From SLRI01 sp964576715 (lineage in GTDB: Bacteria > Pseudomonadota > Alphaproteobacteria > Geminicoccales > Geminicoccaceae): 36,972 bases of DNA. The notes beneath the pieces are model-generated. The model saw only the letters and a list, made by a program, of their open reading frames with translations. It was not told where the DNA came from and did no database searches. Numbering within the stretch: position 1 is the stretch's first letter; each line of letters starts with the position of its first letter. The stretch covers positions 1 to 36,972 of the forward strand of contig CAZNWE010000042.1 of the NCBI GenBank assembly GCA_964576715.1, written 5' to 3'. Positions 8,334-16,535 of this stretch are shown one piece after another. Made by a program: the position numbers and the translations under genes.

Positions 8334-9782
8334 ATGCATCGAGATTTAACACGGCAGGCGGCCGCTGTCCTTCACGGCGGCACGGCTGAAGCCCCGACCA
8401 GTCTCCGCTCGGCCCGACAGCCGCTGGGCTATCTTGCCGGGGTCGGTCTGCTCGTGGCCGGCTCGTTCTTGCTCACCGGCACGGCGCTCGGCCAGGAAGC
8501 CGGCGAGGAAGCGGCCGAGGCGGTGGCAGAGCTCGCCGCCACCGGCGTCACCGAAGAAGTAGCCTTTATCCTCAACTCTCTCTTGTTCCTGATCGGTGGC
8601 TTCCTGGTGATGTTCATGGCCGCCGGTTTCGCCATGCTGGAGGCCGGCATGGTGAGAAAGAAGAGTGTCGGCACCCAGTGCCTGAAAAACATCGCCCTCT
8701 ACTCGATCGCCGGGCTGATGTACTACATCATCGGCTACAACCTGATGTATGACGGGGTCGACGGCGGCTATTTCGGCAGCTTCGCCCTGTTCTCCTGGAG
8801 CGCCGACGCGGTGGTCGAAGCCGGTGACTTCAGTGGCGGCTACTCGGCTGCTTCCGACTGGTTCTTTCAGATGGTGTTCGTCGCCACCGCGGCTTCGATC
8901 GTCTCGGGGACCGTGGCCGAGCGGATCAAGATCTGGCCGTTCCTGGTGTTCGTCGTGGTGCTGACCGGAATCATGTACCCGATCACCGGCTCCTGGGGCT
9001 GGGGCGGCGGCTGGCTCTCCGAGATGGGCTTCCTCGACTTCGCCGGCTCGACCATCGTCCATTCGGTCGGCGGCTGGGCGGCGCTCGCCGGTGCCCTGGT
9101 GCTCGGCGCTCGGACCGGCAAATACGGCCCGAGCGGCATCGCCAATCCGATGGTGGCGAGCTCTCTGCCGCTGGTCACCCTCGGCACCTTCATCCTCTGG
9201 CTCGGCTGGTTCGGCTTCAACGGCGCCTCGCAGCTGGCCATGGGCAGTGGCGCCGATGTCGCCGCCATCGCCCGGATCTTCGCCAACACCAACCTCGCGG
9301 CGGCCGGCGGTGTGGTGGCCGCGATGATCGCGTGTCAGGTGATCTACAGGAAGATCGACCTCACCCTGGTGCTCAATGGGGCGATCGGCGGCCTCGTCTC
9401 CATCACCGCCGAGCCGCTCGCACCGGCCGGCCATACCGCCATGCTGATCGGTGCCGTCGGCGGCGTGCTGGTCGTCGTCACCGTGCCGCTGCTCGACAAG
9501 TTGAAGATCGACGACGTCGTTGGTGCGATCCCGGCGCATCTCGTGTGCGGCATCTGGGGGACGATGATCGTGCCCTTCACCAATGGCGAGGCCAGCTACG
9601 GCATGCAGCTCACCGGGGTGGTTGCGTACGGCCTCTTCACCTTCGTCGTCAGCCTTCTCGTCTGGGGGATTCTGAAGCTCACGGTCGGCATCCGCGTCGA
9701 TCAGGAGGACGAGGAACGCGGCGTCGATGCCGCGGAGCTCGGCATGGAAGCCTATCCGGAGTTCGGCCCGAACGCTGCCTGA
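8334..9782 (+). CDS. amtB: ammonium transporter AmtB
   Basis: A 482-residue inner-membrane channel of the Amt/Mep/Rh family that takes up ammonium. The N terminus is an extended signal-peptide-like segment (LGYLAGVGLLVAGSFLLTG, then ALGQE), common in alphaproteobacterial Amt proteins, followed by eleven predicted helices. The conducting twin histidines are visible in STIVHSVGGWAAL and GAIPAHLVCGIWGT, along with the AMLEAGMVRKK and GWFGFNGAS signatures. GGAGAG six nt upstream supports the ATG at 8334. In many relatives a PII gene (glnK) precedes amtB in an operon; none is present here, so the gene is monocistronic and PII must be encoded elsewhere. It is controlled by the sigma-54 promoter 90 nt upstream and ends in a hairpin terminator. 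Confidence 0.97.
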   Translation: MHRDLTRQAAAVLHGGTAEAPTSLRSARQPLGYLAGVGLLVAGSFLLTGTALGQEAGEEAAEAVAELAATGVTEEVAFILNSLLFLIGGFLVMFMAAGFAMLEAGMVRKKSVGTQCLKNIALYSIAGLMYYIIGYNLMYDGVDGGYFGSFALFSWSADAVVEAGDFSGGYSAASDWFFQMVFVATAASIVSGTVAERIKIWPFLVFVVVLTGIMYPITGSWGWGGGWLSEMGFLDFAGSTIVHSVGGWAALAGALVLGARTGKYGPSGIANPMVASSLPLVTLGTFILWLGWFGFNGASQLAMGSGADVAAIARIFANTNLAAAGGVVAAMIACQVIYRKIDLTLVLNGAIGGLVSITAEPLAPAGHTAMLIGAVGGVLVVVTVPLLDKLKIDDVVGAIPAHLVCGIWGTMIVPFTNGEASYGMQLTGVVAYGLFTFVVSLLVWGILKLTVGIRVDQEDEERGVDAAELGMEAYPEFGPNAA

Positions 9783-9811
9783 GCCTCCGGGGCCACGGCA
9801 GCACGCTGCAA

Positions 9812-9844
9812 GGCCCGGGGCGGCGACGCCTCGGGCCGCATTTT
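9812..9844 (+). terminator. intrinsic terminator of amtB
   Basis: An 11-bp stem (9812-9822 with 9827-9837; ten Watson-Crick pairs and one G-U), loop GCGA, then GCATTTT. It lies 30 nt after the amtB stop codon in the expected orientation. Confidence 0.8.
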
Positions 9845-10100
9845 CTCGCTCAGCGAGTCGCCCGTTGCCCAACAGCGACGAGGCGCGATGCACGACAGGC
9901 GTCAAGGCGGGTACGCTGTGGCCTGGATCCGCACTGCCAGCCCCTGCCCGCCGGCCCGCGCATCCCGGCACCAGGCGAGACCCGACCGCCGGGTGCTCGA
10001 CGAGGGAATGCAGAAGACCGATCGTGCGACGCCGTCGGACTTGCCCCTGGCTGTCCTTCTTCGCCGAATCGGTCGGTCGTGGCGATCCGGCCATTGCCGG
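9845..10100. other. gene-poor stretch between amtB and the thioesterase gene
   Basis: About 256 bp after the amtB terminator with no reading frame I can support. All frames open here give Arg/Pro-rich translations typical of high-GC noncoding DNA. Three minus-strand frames contain short peptide-like runs (for example ARAGGQGLAVRIQA, then LTPVVHRASSLLGNG in another frame) that might be a decayed gene, but I cannot assign a family. Confidence 0.35.
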
Positions 10101-10541
10101 TCATGCGGCAGCATTTTCCGGCAGCGCATAGGTGCCGACCGCGTGGGCCAGGGGATGGGGATCGACGATGGCGTTGATGGTGCAGTCGGCGACCGCCAGC
10201 CTGCGGCCGAGCTGCAAGGTGCGCGCGGTGGCGACGAGGTCGCCCGGCGGCGGCTTGCGCAGGAAGTGGAAGGTCAGATCGGTGGTGACGGCGAGGGCGA
10301 TGGGCCCGAGCATCGAGAGCACGGCAGCCCAGCTGGTGACATCGGCAAGGGTCATCATCGCCGGCCCACTGATGGTGCCGCCGGGGCGCAGCAGCTCGGG
10401 GCGGAAGGGCAGCCGGATGACCGCGACACCGTAGTCGAGCTCTTCGACCCGGCAGTTCAGATAGGCGGCGAGCGGTACGCCGTCGGTGATCAGCCCCTGG
10501 AGCTCGTCGATGCCGAGCTTGGCGGTCCTGGTATGCGGCAT
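10101..10541 (-). CDS. PaaI-family (hotdog fold) acyl-CoA thioesterase
   Basis: A 146-residue single hotdog-domain protein expected to hydrolyse acyl-CoA or aryl-CoA thioesters in the cytosol. It shows the PaaI/YbgC-type order: a central helix segment GGTISGPAMMTLADVTSWAA with the typical Gly and Asp, a beta strand VTTDLTFHFLRKPPPGDLVA, then LGRRLAVADCTINA. In this family the Asp of the central helix and nearby Gly/Thr help bind the thioester. The substrate is unknown. I chose the ATG at 10541 (MPHTRTAKLG), with GGAG 9 nt upstream; the longer frame is Arg/Trp-rich noncoding. It is divergent from nth across 65 bp. No CoA-pathway genes adjoin it. Confidence 0.85.
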   Translation of the reverse strand: MPHTRTAKLGIDELQGLITDGVPLAAYLNCRVEELDYGVAVIRLPFRPELLRPGGTISGPAMMTLADVTSWAAVLSMLGPIALAVTTDLTFHFLRKPPPGDLVATARTLQLGRRLAVADCTINAIVDPHPLAHAVGTYALPENAAA

Positions 10542-10606
10542 AGCTTTGGCTCCGTCGTCCAACCTGGACGGCCCTTGCCGCCACCTGCCGTCACCGGATA
10601 GCCGCT

Positions 10607-11296
10607 TTGCTCGACGCCAACCAGACCAACCGCTTGTTTGCCATCCTCGCCGCCGCGGCACCCGGCGACAACCGGCCGGCGGCTGCTGATCGGGCGATCG
10701 ACGCCAAGCTCGGCGGCGATTCGTTCGCCAGCCTCGTCGGCGTCATGCTGAGTGCCCAGTCGCGCGACGCGATGACGGCTCGCGCCAAACAGCAGCTGCT
10801 GGCTCGGGCGGCCACACCGGCGGCGATCCTGGCCCTTGCCGAGGCGGAGATCGCGGCCCTGATCAAACCGTGCGGGCTGTACAACATGAAGGCCCGAAAC
10901 CTCAAGCGGATGTGCGCCGCCCTGCTTGAGCGTCATAATGGCGTCGTGCCGGCGACCCGAGCCGAACTGATGGCGCTGCCCGGGGTCGGGCGCAAATGTG
11001 CCGACATCATGCTGCGCTTCGTCTACGGGCTCCCCGAGATTCCAGTCGACACCCATGTCTTTCGCGTCGCCCGTCGAACCGGGCTCGCCGCGGGCCGCAG
11101 CGAGGCGGCCGTCGCCGCCGAGCTCGACGCGCGGGTGCCGCAGCACTGGCGATGGGGGGCGCATATGTGGCTGCTCAGACATGGCAAACGCCATTGCCGG
11201 GCGCGGCGGCCGGGCTGTGCCAACTGCCCGCTCCTCGCCTTGTGCGAGCGGAACGGCTTGTCCGCCGCCGGCAGCCACGGCGCGGCGCAAGCATGA
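10607..11296 (+). CDS. nth: endonuclease III (DNA glycosylase/AP lyase)
   Basis: A 229-residue base-excision repair enzyme that removes oxidised pyrimidines and cleaves the resulting abasic site. Family marks: VMLSAQSRD near residue 46, the helix-hairpin-helix LPGVGRKCADIM with the catalytic Lys at about 130, the catalytic Asp in VDTHVFRV at about 148, and the C-terminal 4Fe-4S loop with Cys at about 197, 204, 207 and 213 (C-x6-C-x2-C-x5-C). The start is a TTG at 10607; there is no better ATG or GTG. The upstream codons run to the divergent thioesterase gene, so the exact start is uncertain by a few residues. Monocistronic. Confidence 0.95.
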   Translation: MLDANQTNRLFAILAAAAPGDNRPAAADRAIDAKLGGDSFASLVGVMLSAQSRDAMTARAKQQLLARAATPAAILALAEAEIAALIKPCGLYNMKARNLKRMCAALLERHNGVVPATRAELMALPGVGRKCADIMLRFVYGLPEIPVDTHVFRVARRTGLAAGRSEAAVAAELDARVPQHWRWGAHMWLLRHGKRHCRARRPGCANCPLLALCERNGLSAAGSHGAAQA

Positions 11297-11489
11297 TCGT
11301 TCGGCGACGTGGTTGCCGGACGCCGCACCCCATGAGGTGGTGCGTGGGCATGTTTCGCGATTGAGCGGGCTGTCACTTTTGTTAAAGTCCGCTAACAGTC
11401 ACGGCAGCGGACGGAGCCGCCGGACTGGCAGGCGGGTAGCGTGGCGCTGGTGCCGCGCGCGGCGGATTGGGGAGCAAGGCGGCGAGATC

Positions 11490-12068
11490 ATGACAGAGGA
11501 GCAGTCAGCGTCAGGCGAGCGGTACCCGGGCGAGCGCCAGGGTCTCGGCCTCTTCCTCGAGGAGCTGCGACCGGTGGTGGCGCAGGAGCTCGGCCCGGAA
11601 AGTCTCCTCCATCACGCGATCAAGAAGGCGCTCGAGACCGGCCGCTTGCGGGCGCTCCGGCATGCCCGGGCCCTCTTCAACAGCCTGCCGCGCGACGACC
11701 GGCAGCAGCTGCAGGCGGGGATTGTCGCCAGCCCCGAGGCGGCACCGGCCACGGCCCGGTTGCTCGACGACTACGGCAAGCGCCAGCCGCAGGCCTTCGT
11801 CACGATCGACAGTGAGATCGGCCCCGGCGCCGAGCCGACGCCGCAGATCAGCATGCGGCACGAGTTGCTCGACGATGTGGCGCTGCGCGTCTTGATCCGC
11901 CCAGGCTCGCTGCCGTCGGGTGTGGCCAGCCGGCTGCGCCAGCTCGCCGATCTCATCGACCACGATCGGCGCCTGCTGTCCGCGCGCTACTGGCGGGCGG
12001 CGCGGATCGAGATCGTCGCCGACGAGCGGCCGGAAGGCAGTGGCCGCGGCAGTGCAGAGAGCGGTTGA
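11490..12068 (+). CDS. hypothetical protein, 192 residues
   Basis: A soluble protein I do not recognise. The N-terminal half is helical and rich in Leu/Arg (LGLFLEELRPVVAQELGPES, then LLHHAIKKALETG); the second half is strand-like (FVTIDSEIGP, VALRVLIRPGSLPSGVASRL). There is no signal peptide, membrane helix or Cys pair. The ATG at 11490 is preceded by a weak AAGGCGGCGAG. The 193-bp gap after nth holds an AT-richer patch, CTTTTGTTAAAGTCCGCTAA at about 11378, that may contain its promoter. It is convergent with trcR, 32 bp apart. The codon pattern (high third-position GC over the whole frame) and protein-like composition support a real gene. Function unknown. Confidence 0.7.
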   Translation: MTEEQSASGERYPGERQGLGLFLEELRPVVAQELGPESLLHHAIKKALETGRLRALRHARALFNSLPRDDRQQLQAGIVASPEAAPATARLLDDYGKRQPQAFVTIDSEIGPGAEPTPQISMRHELLDDVALRVLIRPGSLPSGVASRLRQLADLIDHDRRLLSARYWRAARIEIVADERPEGSGRGSAESG

Positions 12069-12100
12069 CCGTTATAGCCGTTGCAGGCGGGGGTAGCGCG

Positions 12101-12754
12101 CTAGCTGCTGCGGTCCTCGGCCATGACCGGGTCGCTGGCCGACTCGGCCGATGCCGGCGCGGAGTCGGCCTTGGGGTCGGGCTCAGCTGGCGTTTCGGCC
12201 ACCGGCGCGGTTTTCCGGACCGCCTTCTCGGCCTCGGCAAGTGCCTTGGCGATGGCGTCATCGAGCTCGATCTGCTGGCAGAGACCGAGCAGCACCGGGT
12301 CGCGCGGGCGGATTTCCTGGCTCTTCCAATGGGTCCGGTCGCGTACTGCCTGCACGGTGTTCTTGGTGGTCCCCAAGAGTTTGCAAATCTGCACGTCGCC
12401 GAGTTCCGGATGGTGGCGAAGCAGCCAGGCGATGGCGTCGGGGCGGTCCTGGCGCTTGGAGAGCGGCGTGTATCGCGGCTCGCGGCGCTTGGGGGGCTTG
12501 ACCGACGAGGCCACCGACTTGGCGATCGAGAGCCTCGCCTTGGGATCCTTTTCGCAGCGCTCGAGCTCGGCCCGGGTCAGCATGCCCTGGCCGATCGGGT
12601 CGAGGCCACGAATGCCGGCCCCGACCTCGCCGTCGGCGATGCCTTTCACCTCCAAGGGATGCAGGCCGCAGAAATCTGCGATCTGGTCGAATGTGAGGCC
12701 GGTATTGTCGATCAACCAAACTGCCGTGGCTTTCGGCATGAGCGGCTTGTCCAT
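12101..12754 (-). CDS. trcR: cell-cycle transcriptional regulator TrcR (DUF1013)
   Basis: A 217-residue protein of the DUF1013 family, restricted to alphaproteobacteria and named TrcR for its cell-cycle role in Caulobacter. The N-terminal block PLMPKATAVWLIDNTGLTF, DQIADFCGLHPLEVKGIADG is diagnostic. The second block, about residues 95-140 (PDAIAWLLRHHPELGDVQIC, then KLLGTTKNTVQAVRDRTHW), looks like a helix-turn-helix. The tail is a disordered Ala/Pro/Glu run. Two ATGs lie 6 nt apart; GAAGGAG abuts the first (12760) but is ideally spaced, 6 nt, for the second (12754), so I use 12754. Transcription would come from the 150-bp gap upstream, which has a TATATC-like -10 region and a perfect 6-bp hairpin. 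Confidence 0.92.
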   Translation of the reverse strand: MDKPLMPKATAVWLIDNTGLTFDQIADFCGLHPLEVKGIADGEVGAGIRGLDPIGQGMLTRAELERCEKDPKARLSIAKSVASSVKPPKRREPRYTPLSKRQDRPDAIAWLLRHHPELGDVQICKLLGTTKNTVQAVRDRTHWKSQEIRPRDPVLLGLCQQIELDDAIAKALAEAEKAVRKTAPVAETPAEPDPKADSAPASAESASDPVMAEDRSS

Positions 12755-12802
12755 GCCCATCTCCTTCGGGAATGCGCGTCATCGAGATATAACTAGCGGG
12801 CG

Positions 12803-12816
12803 AGCCGCTCGCGGCT
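12803..12816. other. perfect inverted repeat AGCCGC-TC-GCGGCT
   Basis: Six-bp arms with a 2-nt centre, lying between the 3' end of the SDR gene and the start of trcR. It could be a short transcription stop for the SDR unit or an operator for trcR. There is no T-run in either direction. Confidence 0.35.
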
Positions 12817-12911
12817 GTCGCGGCAAAGCCGGGGCTCGTGAACCGCTTCCGGTACGAGCTTGCGGCCACGTCGTCAACCGACGATGTGCTCGAGGCCCGC
12901 GCTGCCACCGA

Positions 12912-13700
12912 TCAATCGGGCACCGGCACGGTGTAGTTCAGGGCCATCCGGCCGCCATCGACCGTTACCACCTCGCCGGTCACGTAGGAGGCCTCGTCGC
13001 TCGCCAGGAACAGCACCACCCTGGCCACCTCGGCCGGCTCGCCCGGTCGCCCGAGCGGTGTTCGCGACAGGATGGTTCGCCGGGCTGCTTCATCGCTCAT
13101 CACCGACTGCAGCATCTCGGTGGCGATCGACCCCGGGGCCACGGCATTGACCCGCACGCCCTTGTCGGCCAGCGCCAGCGCCATGACCCTGGTCAGCTGG
13201 TTGACCGCTCCCTTGCTGCTGACATAGGGCACCTGGGTCGGGATCGCCACGGCGGCGTTGATCGACGACATGTTGACGATGGCGCCAGGAAAGCTGCGCC
13301 CGACCATGGCCCGGGCCGCTGCCTGGCCCATCAGGAAGGCACCCTTCAGGTTGACCCGGAGCACGGCGTCGAAATCGGCCTCGGCGAGCTCGAGAAAATC
13401 GCCGGCCTTCACCACCCCGGCATTGTTGACCAGGACATCGAGGCGGCCGCCCCATTCGAGCGTGGCGTCGACCAGGGCACCGCATTGCGCGGCGTCGCCG
13501 ACATCGCACGCCACGAACAGGGCCGACCCGCCGGCAGTCCCGGTCGAGGCATTGATCGCAGCAACAGCCCCGTTGCCGGCCTCCTGGTCGATGTCGGCGA
13601 CCACGACCGCCGCGCCCTCGGCGGCGAACGCCTCCGCACAGGCACGCCCGATCCCTCGCGCCGCCCCGGTGACGATCACGACCTTGTTGGTGAATCGCAT
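12912..13700 (-). CDS. SDR family NAD(P)-dependent oxidoreductase
   Basis: A 262-residue classical short-chain dehydrogenase. It has the cofactor motif TGAARGIG at residue 11, the acidic residue ADID after beta 2 (favouring NAD over NADP), NNAG at 92, the catalytic Ser in NMSS (145/146), and Tyr159/Lys163 in PYVSSK. The C terminus VTGEVVTVDGG is standard. The substrate, presumably a hydroxy- or keto-compound, is unknown. The ATG at 13700 follows GGGAGAGG by a few bases; the longer frame is unnecessary. It is 42 bp downstream of the CoA-transferase on the same strand, so both probably share a transcript and a pathway. The partner SDR and aldehyde dehydrogenase lie on the opposite strand. Confidence 0.93.
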   Translation of the reverse strand: MRFTNKVVIVTGAARGIGRACAEAFAAEGAAVVVADIDQEAGNGAVAAINASTGTAGGSALFVACDVGDAAQCGALVDATLEWGGRLDVLVNNAGVVKAGDFLELAEADFDAVLRVNLKGAFLMGQAAARAMVGRSFPGAIVNMSSINAAVAIPTQVPYVSSKGAVNQLTRVMALALADKGVRVNAVAPGSIATEMLQSVMSDEAARRTILSRTPLGRPGEPAEVARVVLFLASDEASYVTGEVVTVDGGRMALNYTVPVPD

Positions 13701-13742
13701 GGCCTCTCCCTCACCTTCCACGCCCAGTCTATCGGCTGCGGC

Positions 13743-14879
13743 TCATTCGGCAAATTCCGCCCGTATTGCGCTCCCATGCTCGTCCAGCGCCGGCACCGGG
13801 CATGGCGCGAGCGGCGTGCCGTCGAGCAGGGCGCCAGGCGCCAGGAGCTCGATCGGCCCGGCCGGGGTCACGACCGGCATCAGCCGGAGCTGCGGATGCT
13901 GCCCGAGGTCGTCGAGCGAGCTCAGGCGGCCATAGGCAATGCCGGCCTGCTCGAGCAGCCGCGACACGGTCTCGCGGTCGTGCGCGGCGAAGGCGAGGTC
14001 GATCAGCGCCTCGAGCTCGCCCCGGTTCGCCACCCGATCCGGATTGGTCCGGAACTTCGGGTCGTGGGCGAGCTCGGCCGAGCCGAGCACATGGGTGCAC
14101 AAGCTCTGCCATTCCCGCTCGTTCTGGATCGAGAAGAGCACGGCCTTGCCGTCGCCGCAGGTGAAGGCACCGTAAGGGGCGATGGTCGGATGGGCGAGGC
14201 CGCAGCGGGCCGGGGTGTGCCCGCCATAGCGATGCTGCAGGTAGGGCACGTTCATCCAGTCGGCCGTGGCGTGGAACAGCGAGACCTCGAGGCCGCGCCC
14301 CCTGCCGGTTCGGCCGCGGCCGATCAGCGCCTGGAGGATCGCCTGCAAGGCCGTCATCCCGGCGGCGATGTCGGTGACCGAGACCCCGACCCGGGCCGGC
14401 CCTTCCGCCGTGCCGTTGATCCCGGCGAGCCCGGTCTCGGCCTGGACCAAGAGATCGTAGGCTTTCTGGTGCGCCATCGGCCCACGCTCGCCATAGCCCG
14501 AGATCGAGCAGGCGATGAGCTTCGGGTGCCGCCCGGTCAGCGTCGCGTTGTCGATGCCGAGCCGGGTGGCCGCCCCCGGTGCCAGGTTCTGGATGAACAC
14601 GTCCGCGCGGCCGATCATCCGCTGCAACAGGCCGAGATCGCCAGCATCCTTGAGGTCGAGCGCCACCGACTCCTTGCCGCGATTGAGCCAGACGAAATAG
14701 GCGCTTTCGCCGTTGACGTAGCGGTCGTAGCGGCGGGCGAAATCGCCTTCCGGGCGCTCGATCTTGATCACCCGGGCGCCGGCGTCGGCGAGCCGGCCAC
14801 TGGCATAGGGGGCGGCCACCGCCTGCTCGACGCTGACGACCAGGAGGCCGTCGAGGTCCTTCGTGTCGCTCTCGATCAT
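13743..14879 (-). CDS. CaiB/BaiF class III CoA-transferase
   Basis: A 378-residue family III CoA-transferase, which moves CoA between carboxylic acids through an aspartyl-CoA anhydride intermediate. Motifs: LLVVSVEQAVAAPYASGRLA at the N terminus, GARVIKIERPEGDFAR (CoA binding), RGKESVALDLK, the SGYGERGP loop, and the catalytic Asp predicted in VSVTDIAAGMTALQAI. The length is normal for the subunit. The ATG at 14879 has AAGGA 8 nt upstream. It is divergent from an aldehyde dehydrogenase across 74 bp and followed by an SDR. That combination suggests activation of an acid to its CoA ester together with alcohol and aldehyde oxidation. The substrates cannot be identified from sequence; carnitine- or formyl-CoA-type activities are family examples only. 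Confidence 0.92.
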   Translation of the reverse strand: MIESDTKDLDGLLVVSVEQAVAAPYASGRLADAGARVIKIERPEGDFARRYDRYVNGESAYFVWLNRGKESVALDLKDAGDLGLLQRMIGRADVFIQNLAPGAATRLGIDNATLTGRHPKLIACSISGYGERGPMAHQKAYDLLVQAETGLAGINGTAEGPARVGVSVTDIAAGMTALQAILQALIGRGRTGRGRGLEVSLFHATADWMNVPYLQHRYGGHTPARCGLAHPTIAPYGAFTCGDGKAVLFSIQNEREWQSLCTHVLGSAELAHDPKFRTNPDRVANRGELEALIDLAFAAHDRETVSRLLEQAGIAYGRLSSLDDLGQHPQLRLMPVVTPAGPIELLAPGALLDGTPLAPCPVPALDEHGSAIRAEFAE

Positions 14880-14953
14880 GGCAAATCCTTGCTCATCGAC
14901 CCCTGAGCAGCCACAACAGGGCCGTTTTCGCAAGGTCGAGGGAGAGCGGGACG

Positions 14954-16390
14954 ATGCGCGCCTACAACTGTCTGATCGACGGCAGGAACGTGCCGGCTGC
15001 GGGCGGCGGGCGCTTCGACATGGTCTGCCCCTCCGACGGCGAGCCAATCGCCAGCGTCGCCCGTGGCGGTCGGGCCGAGGTGGACGCCGCCGTCGGCGCC
15101 GCCCGCTGCGCCCTGGAGACCGGCGATTACGGCAGCATGACCGCCACCGAGCGCGGCCGTGTTCTTGCCCGCATGGCCGAGGCCGTCAGGGATCGGCACG
15201 CCGAGCTCACCGCGCTCGAGGCCATGGATTGCGGCAAGCCCATGAAGCAGGCCGCCGCCGACATCACCTGTCTTGCCCGCTATCTCGAGTTCTACGGCGG
15301 TGCCGCCGACAAGGTGCACGGGACCCAGATCCCGTTCCTCGACGACTGGCTGGTGACCGGCATCTACGAGCCGCACGGTGTGACCGCGCACATCATCCCC
15401 TGGAACTACCCCGCCCAGATCCTCGGCCGCTCGGTCGGTGCGGCACTCGCCATGGGCAATGCCTGCGTCTTGAAGCCGGCCGAGGATGCGGGCCTCACCT
15501 GCCTGGAGGTGGCGAGGCTGGCGCTCGACTGCGGCCTGCCCGCCGGCGCCTTCAATGTCGTCACCGGCATGGGCGAGGAGGCCGGGGCGGCGCTCGCCCA
15601 CCACCCCGACATCGACTTCATCTCGTTCACCGGCAGCCCCGAGGTCGGCACCCTGATCCAAAGGGCCGCGGCCGAGCGGACCATCGGCTGCACCCTCGAG
15701 CTCGGCGGCAAGTCGGCCCAGCTCGTCTTCGCCGACGCTGACCTCGAGGCGGCGCTGCCGATCCTGGTCAACGCCATCACCCAGAACGCCGGCCAGACCT
15801 GCTCGGCCGGCAGCCGCGTCCTGATCGAGCAGCCGGCCTTCGCGGCTGTGACCGCGCGGCTCGCCGAGCGCTTCAAGGCGCTTCGGGTCGGTACGCATGC
15901 CATGGATCTCGACCTCGGCCCGCTGATCAACCGCCAGCAGCAAGAGCGTGTCGCGAGCTTCATCAAACGGGCGGCCGACCTCGAGCTCCTCGCCGAAGGC
16001 CGGCTCGAGCCCGATCTGCCGGCCGGCGGCCATTACACCACGCCCCGGCTCTACGGCCCGGTCCCGTCCGACCACGTGCTCGCCCAGGAGGAGGTCTTCG
16101 GCCCGGTGCTGGTCGCCATCCCGTTCACCGACGAGGCCGATGCCATCCGCATCGCCAACGGCACCGCCTACGGTCTCGTCGCCGGCGTCTGGACCCGAGA
16201 CGGCGGCCGCCAGCTTCGCGTCGCCCGCCGCCTGAAGGCCGGCCAGGTCTACGTCAACGGCTACGGTGCGGGCGGCGGCATCGAGCTGCCCTTCGGCGGC
16301 GTCAAACGCTCCGGCCATGGCCGCGAGAAGGGCTTCGAGGCGCTCTACGAGTTCAGCCAGCTCAAGACCATCGCGATCCGGCATGGGTGA
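14954..16390 (+). CDS. NAD(P)-dependent aldehyde dehydrogenase
   Basis: A 478-residue aldehyde dehydrogenase oxidising an aldehyde to its acid. The catalytic residues are visible: Asn151 in PWNYP, Glu249 in LELGGKSA and nucleophile Cys283 in NAGQTCSAG. FTGSPEVG is the cofactor loop, and EEVFGPVLVAIPF with the C-terminal PFGGVKRSGHGREKG completes the family pattern. It resembles the betaine-aldehyde or generic ALDH class; the specific aldehyde is unknown. The ATG at 14954 follows GGGAGAGCGGGACG. The stop codon overlaps a downstream small ORF (16383), after which an SDR gene follows, so a three-gene plus-strand unit is likely. It is divergent from the CoA-transferase. Confidence 0.95.
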   Translation: MRAYNCLIDGRNVPAAGGGRFDMVCPSDGEPIASVARGGRAEVDAAVGAARCALETGDYGSMTATERGRVLARMAEAVRDRHAELTALEAMDCGKPMKQAAADITCLARYLEFYGGAADKVHGTQIPFLDDWLVTGIYEPHGVTAHIIPWNYPAQILGRSVGAALAMGNACVLKPAEDAGLTCLEVARLALDCGLPAGAFNVVTGMGEEAGAALAHHPDIDFISFTGSPEVGTLIQRAAAERTIGCTLELGGKSAQLVFADADLEAALPILVNAITQNAGQTCSAGSRVLIEQPAFAAVTARLAERFKALRVGTHAMDLDLGPLINRQQQERVASFIKRAADLELLAEGRLEPDLPAGGHYTTPRLYGPVPSDHVLAQEEVFGPVLVAIPFTDEADAIRIANGTAYGLVAGVWTRDGGRQLRVARRLKAGQVYVNGYGAGGGIELPFGGVKRSGHGREKGFEALYEFSQLKTIAIRHG

Positions 16391-16505
16391 GACGCTGGCC
16401 GGAAAGGATGCCATCATCGAGATGCTGGTCAAGCACGCGGCGATGGTGCAGGAGACGATCCACAGACCGGCCTGGCGGCCGTGGGATGAGCCCGCCATGC
16501 CGTGA
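16383..16505 (+). CDS. small protein (40 residues), translationally coupled to aldehyde dehydrogenase
   Basis: Its ATG lies inside the last codons of the aldehyde dehydrogenase gene (ATGGGTGA, the two frames overlapping by 8 nt), the arrangement expected for translational coupling. The 40-residue product, MGETLAGKDAIIEMLVKHAA followed by MVQETIHRPAWRPWDEPAMP, has an amphipathic helix then a Trp/Pro-rich tail. Roughly 34 of 40 codons end in G or C, as in real genes here. It fills the gap to the next SDR, whose ATG is 30 nt after this stop. No family is recognised. It could be a regulator or subunit of the dehydrogenase, or a chance frame in a spacer. Confidence 0.45.
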   Translation: MGETLAGKDAIIEMLVKHAAMVQETIHRPAWRPWDEPAMP

Positions 16506-16535
16506 TGAAAAGAGGCATCAGGGGAGCAACGAACC

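Noticed and set aside
9850..10601. Long frames on both strands across the amtB-thioesterase gap
   Set aside because: Low-complexity Arg/Pro/Gly translations opposite the real thioesterase gene; no motif.
12123..14906. A 927-codon plus-strand open frame
   Set aside because: It lies opposite trcR, the SDR and the CoA-transferase, all with clear catalytic or family motifs. No Shine-Dalgarno and no recognisable domain.
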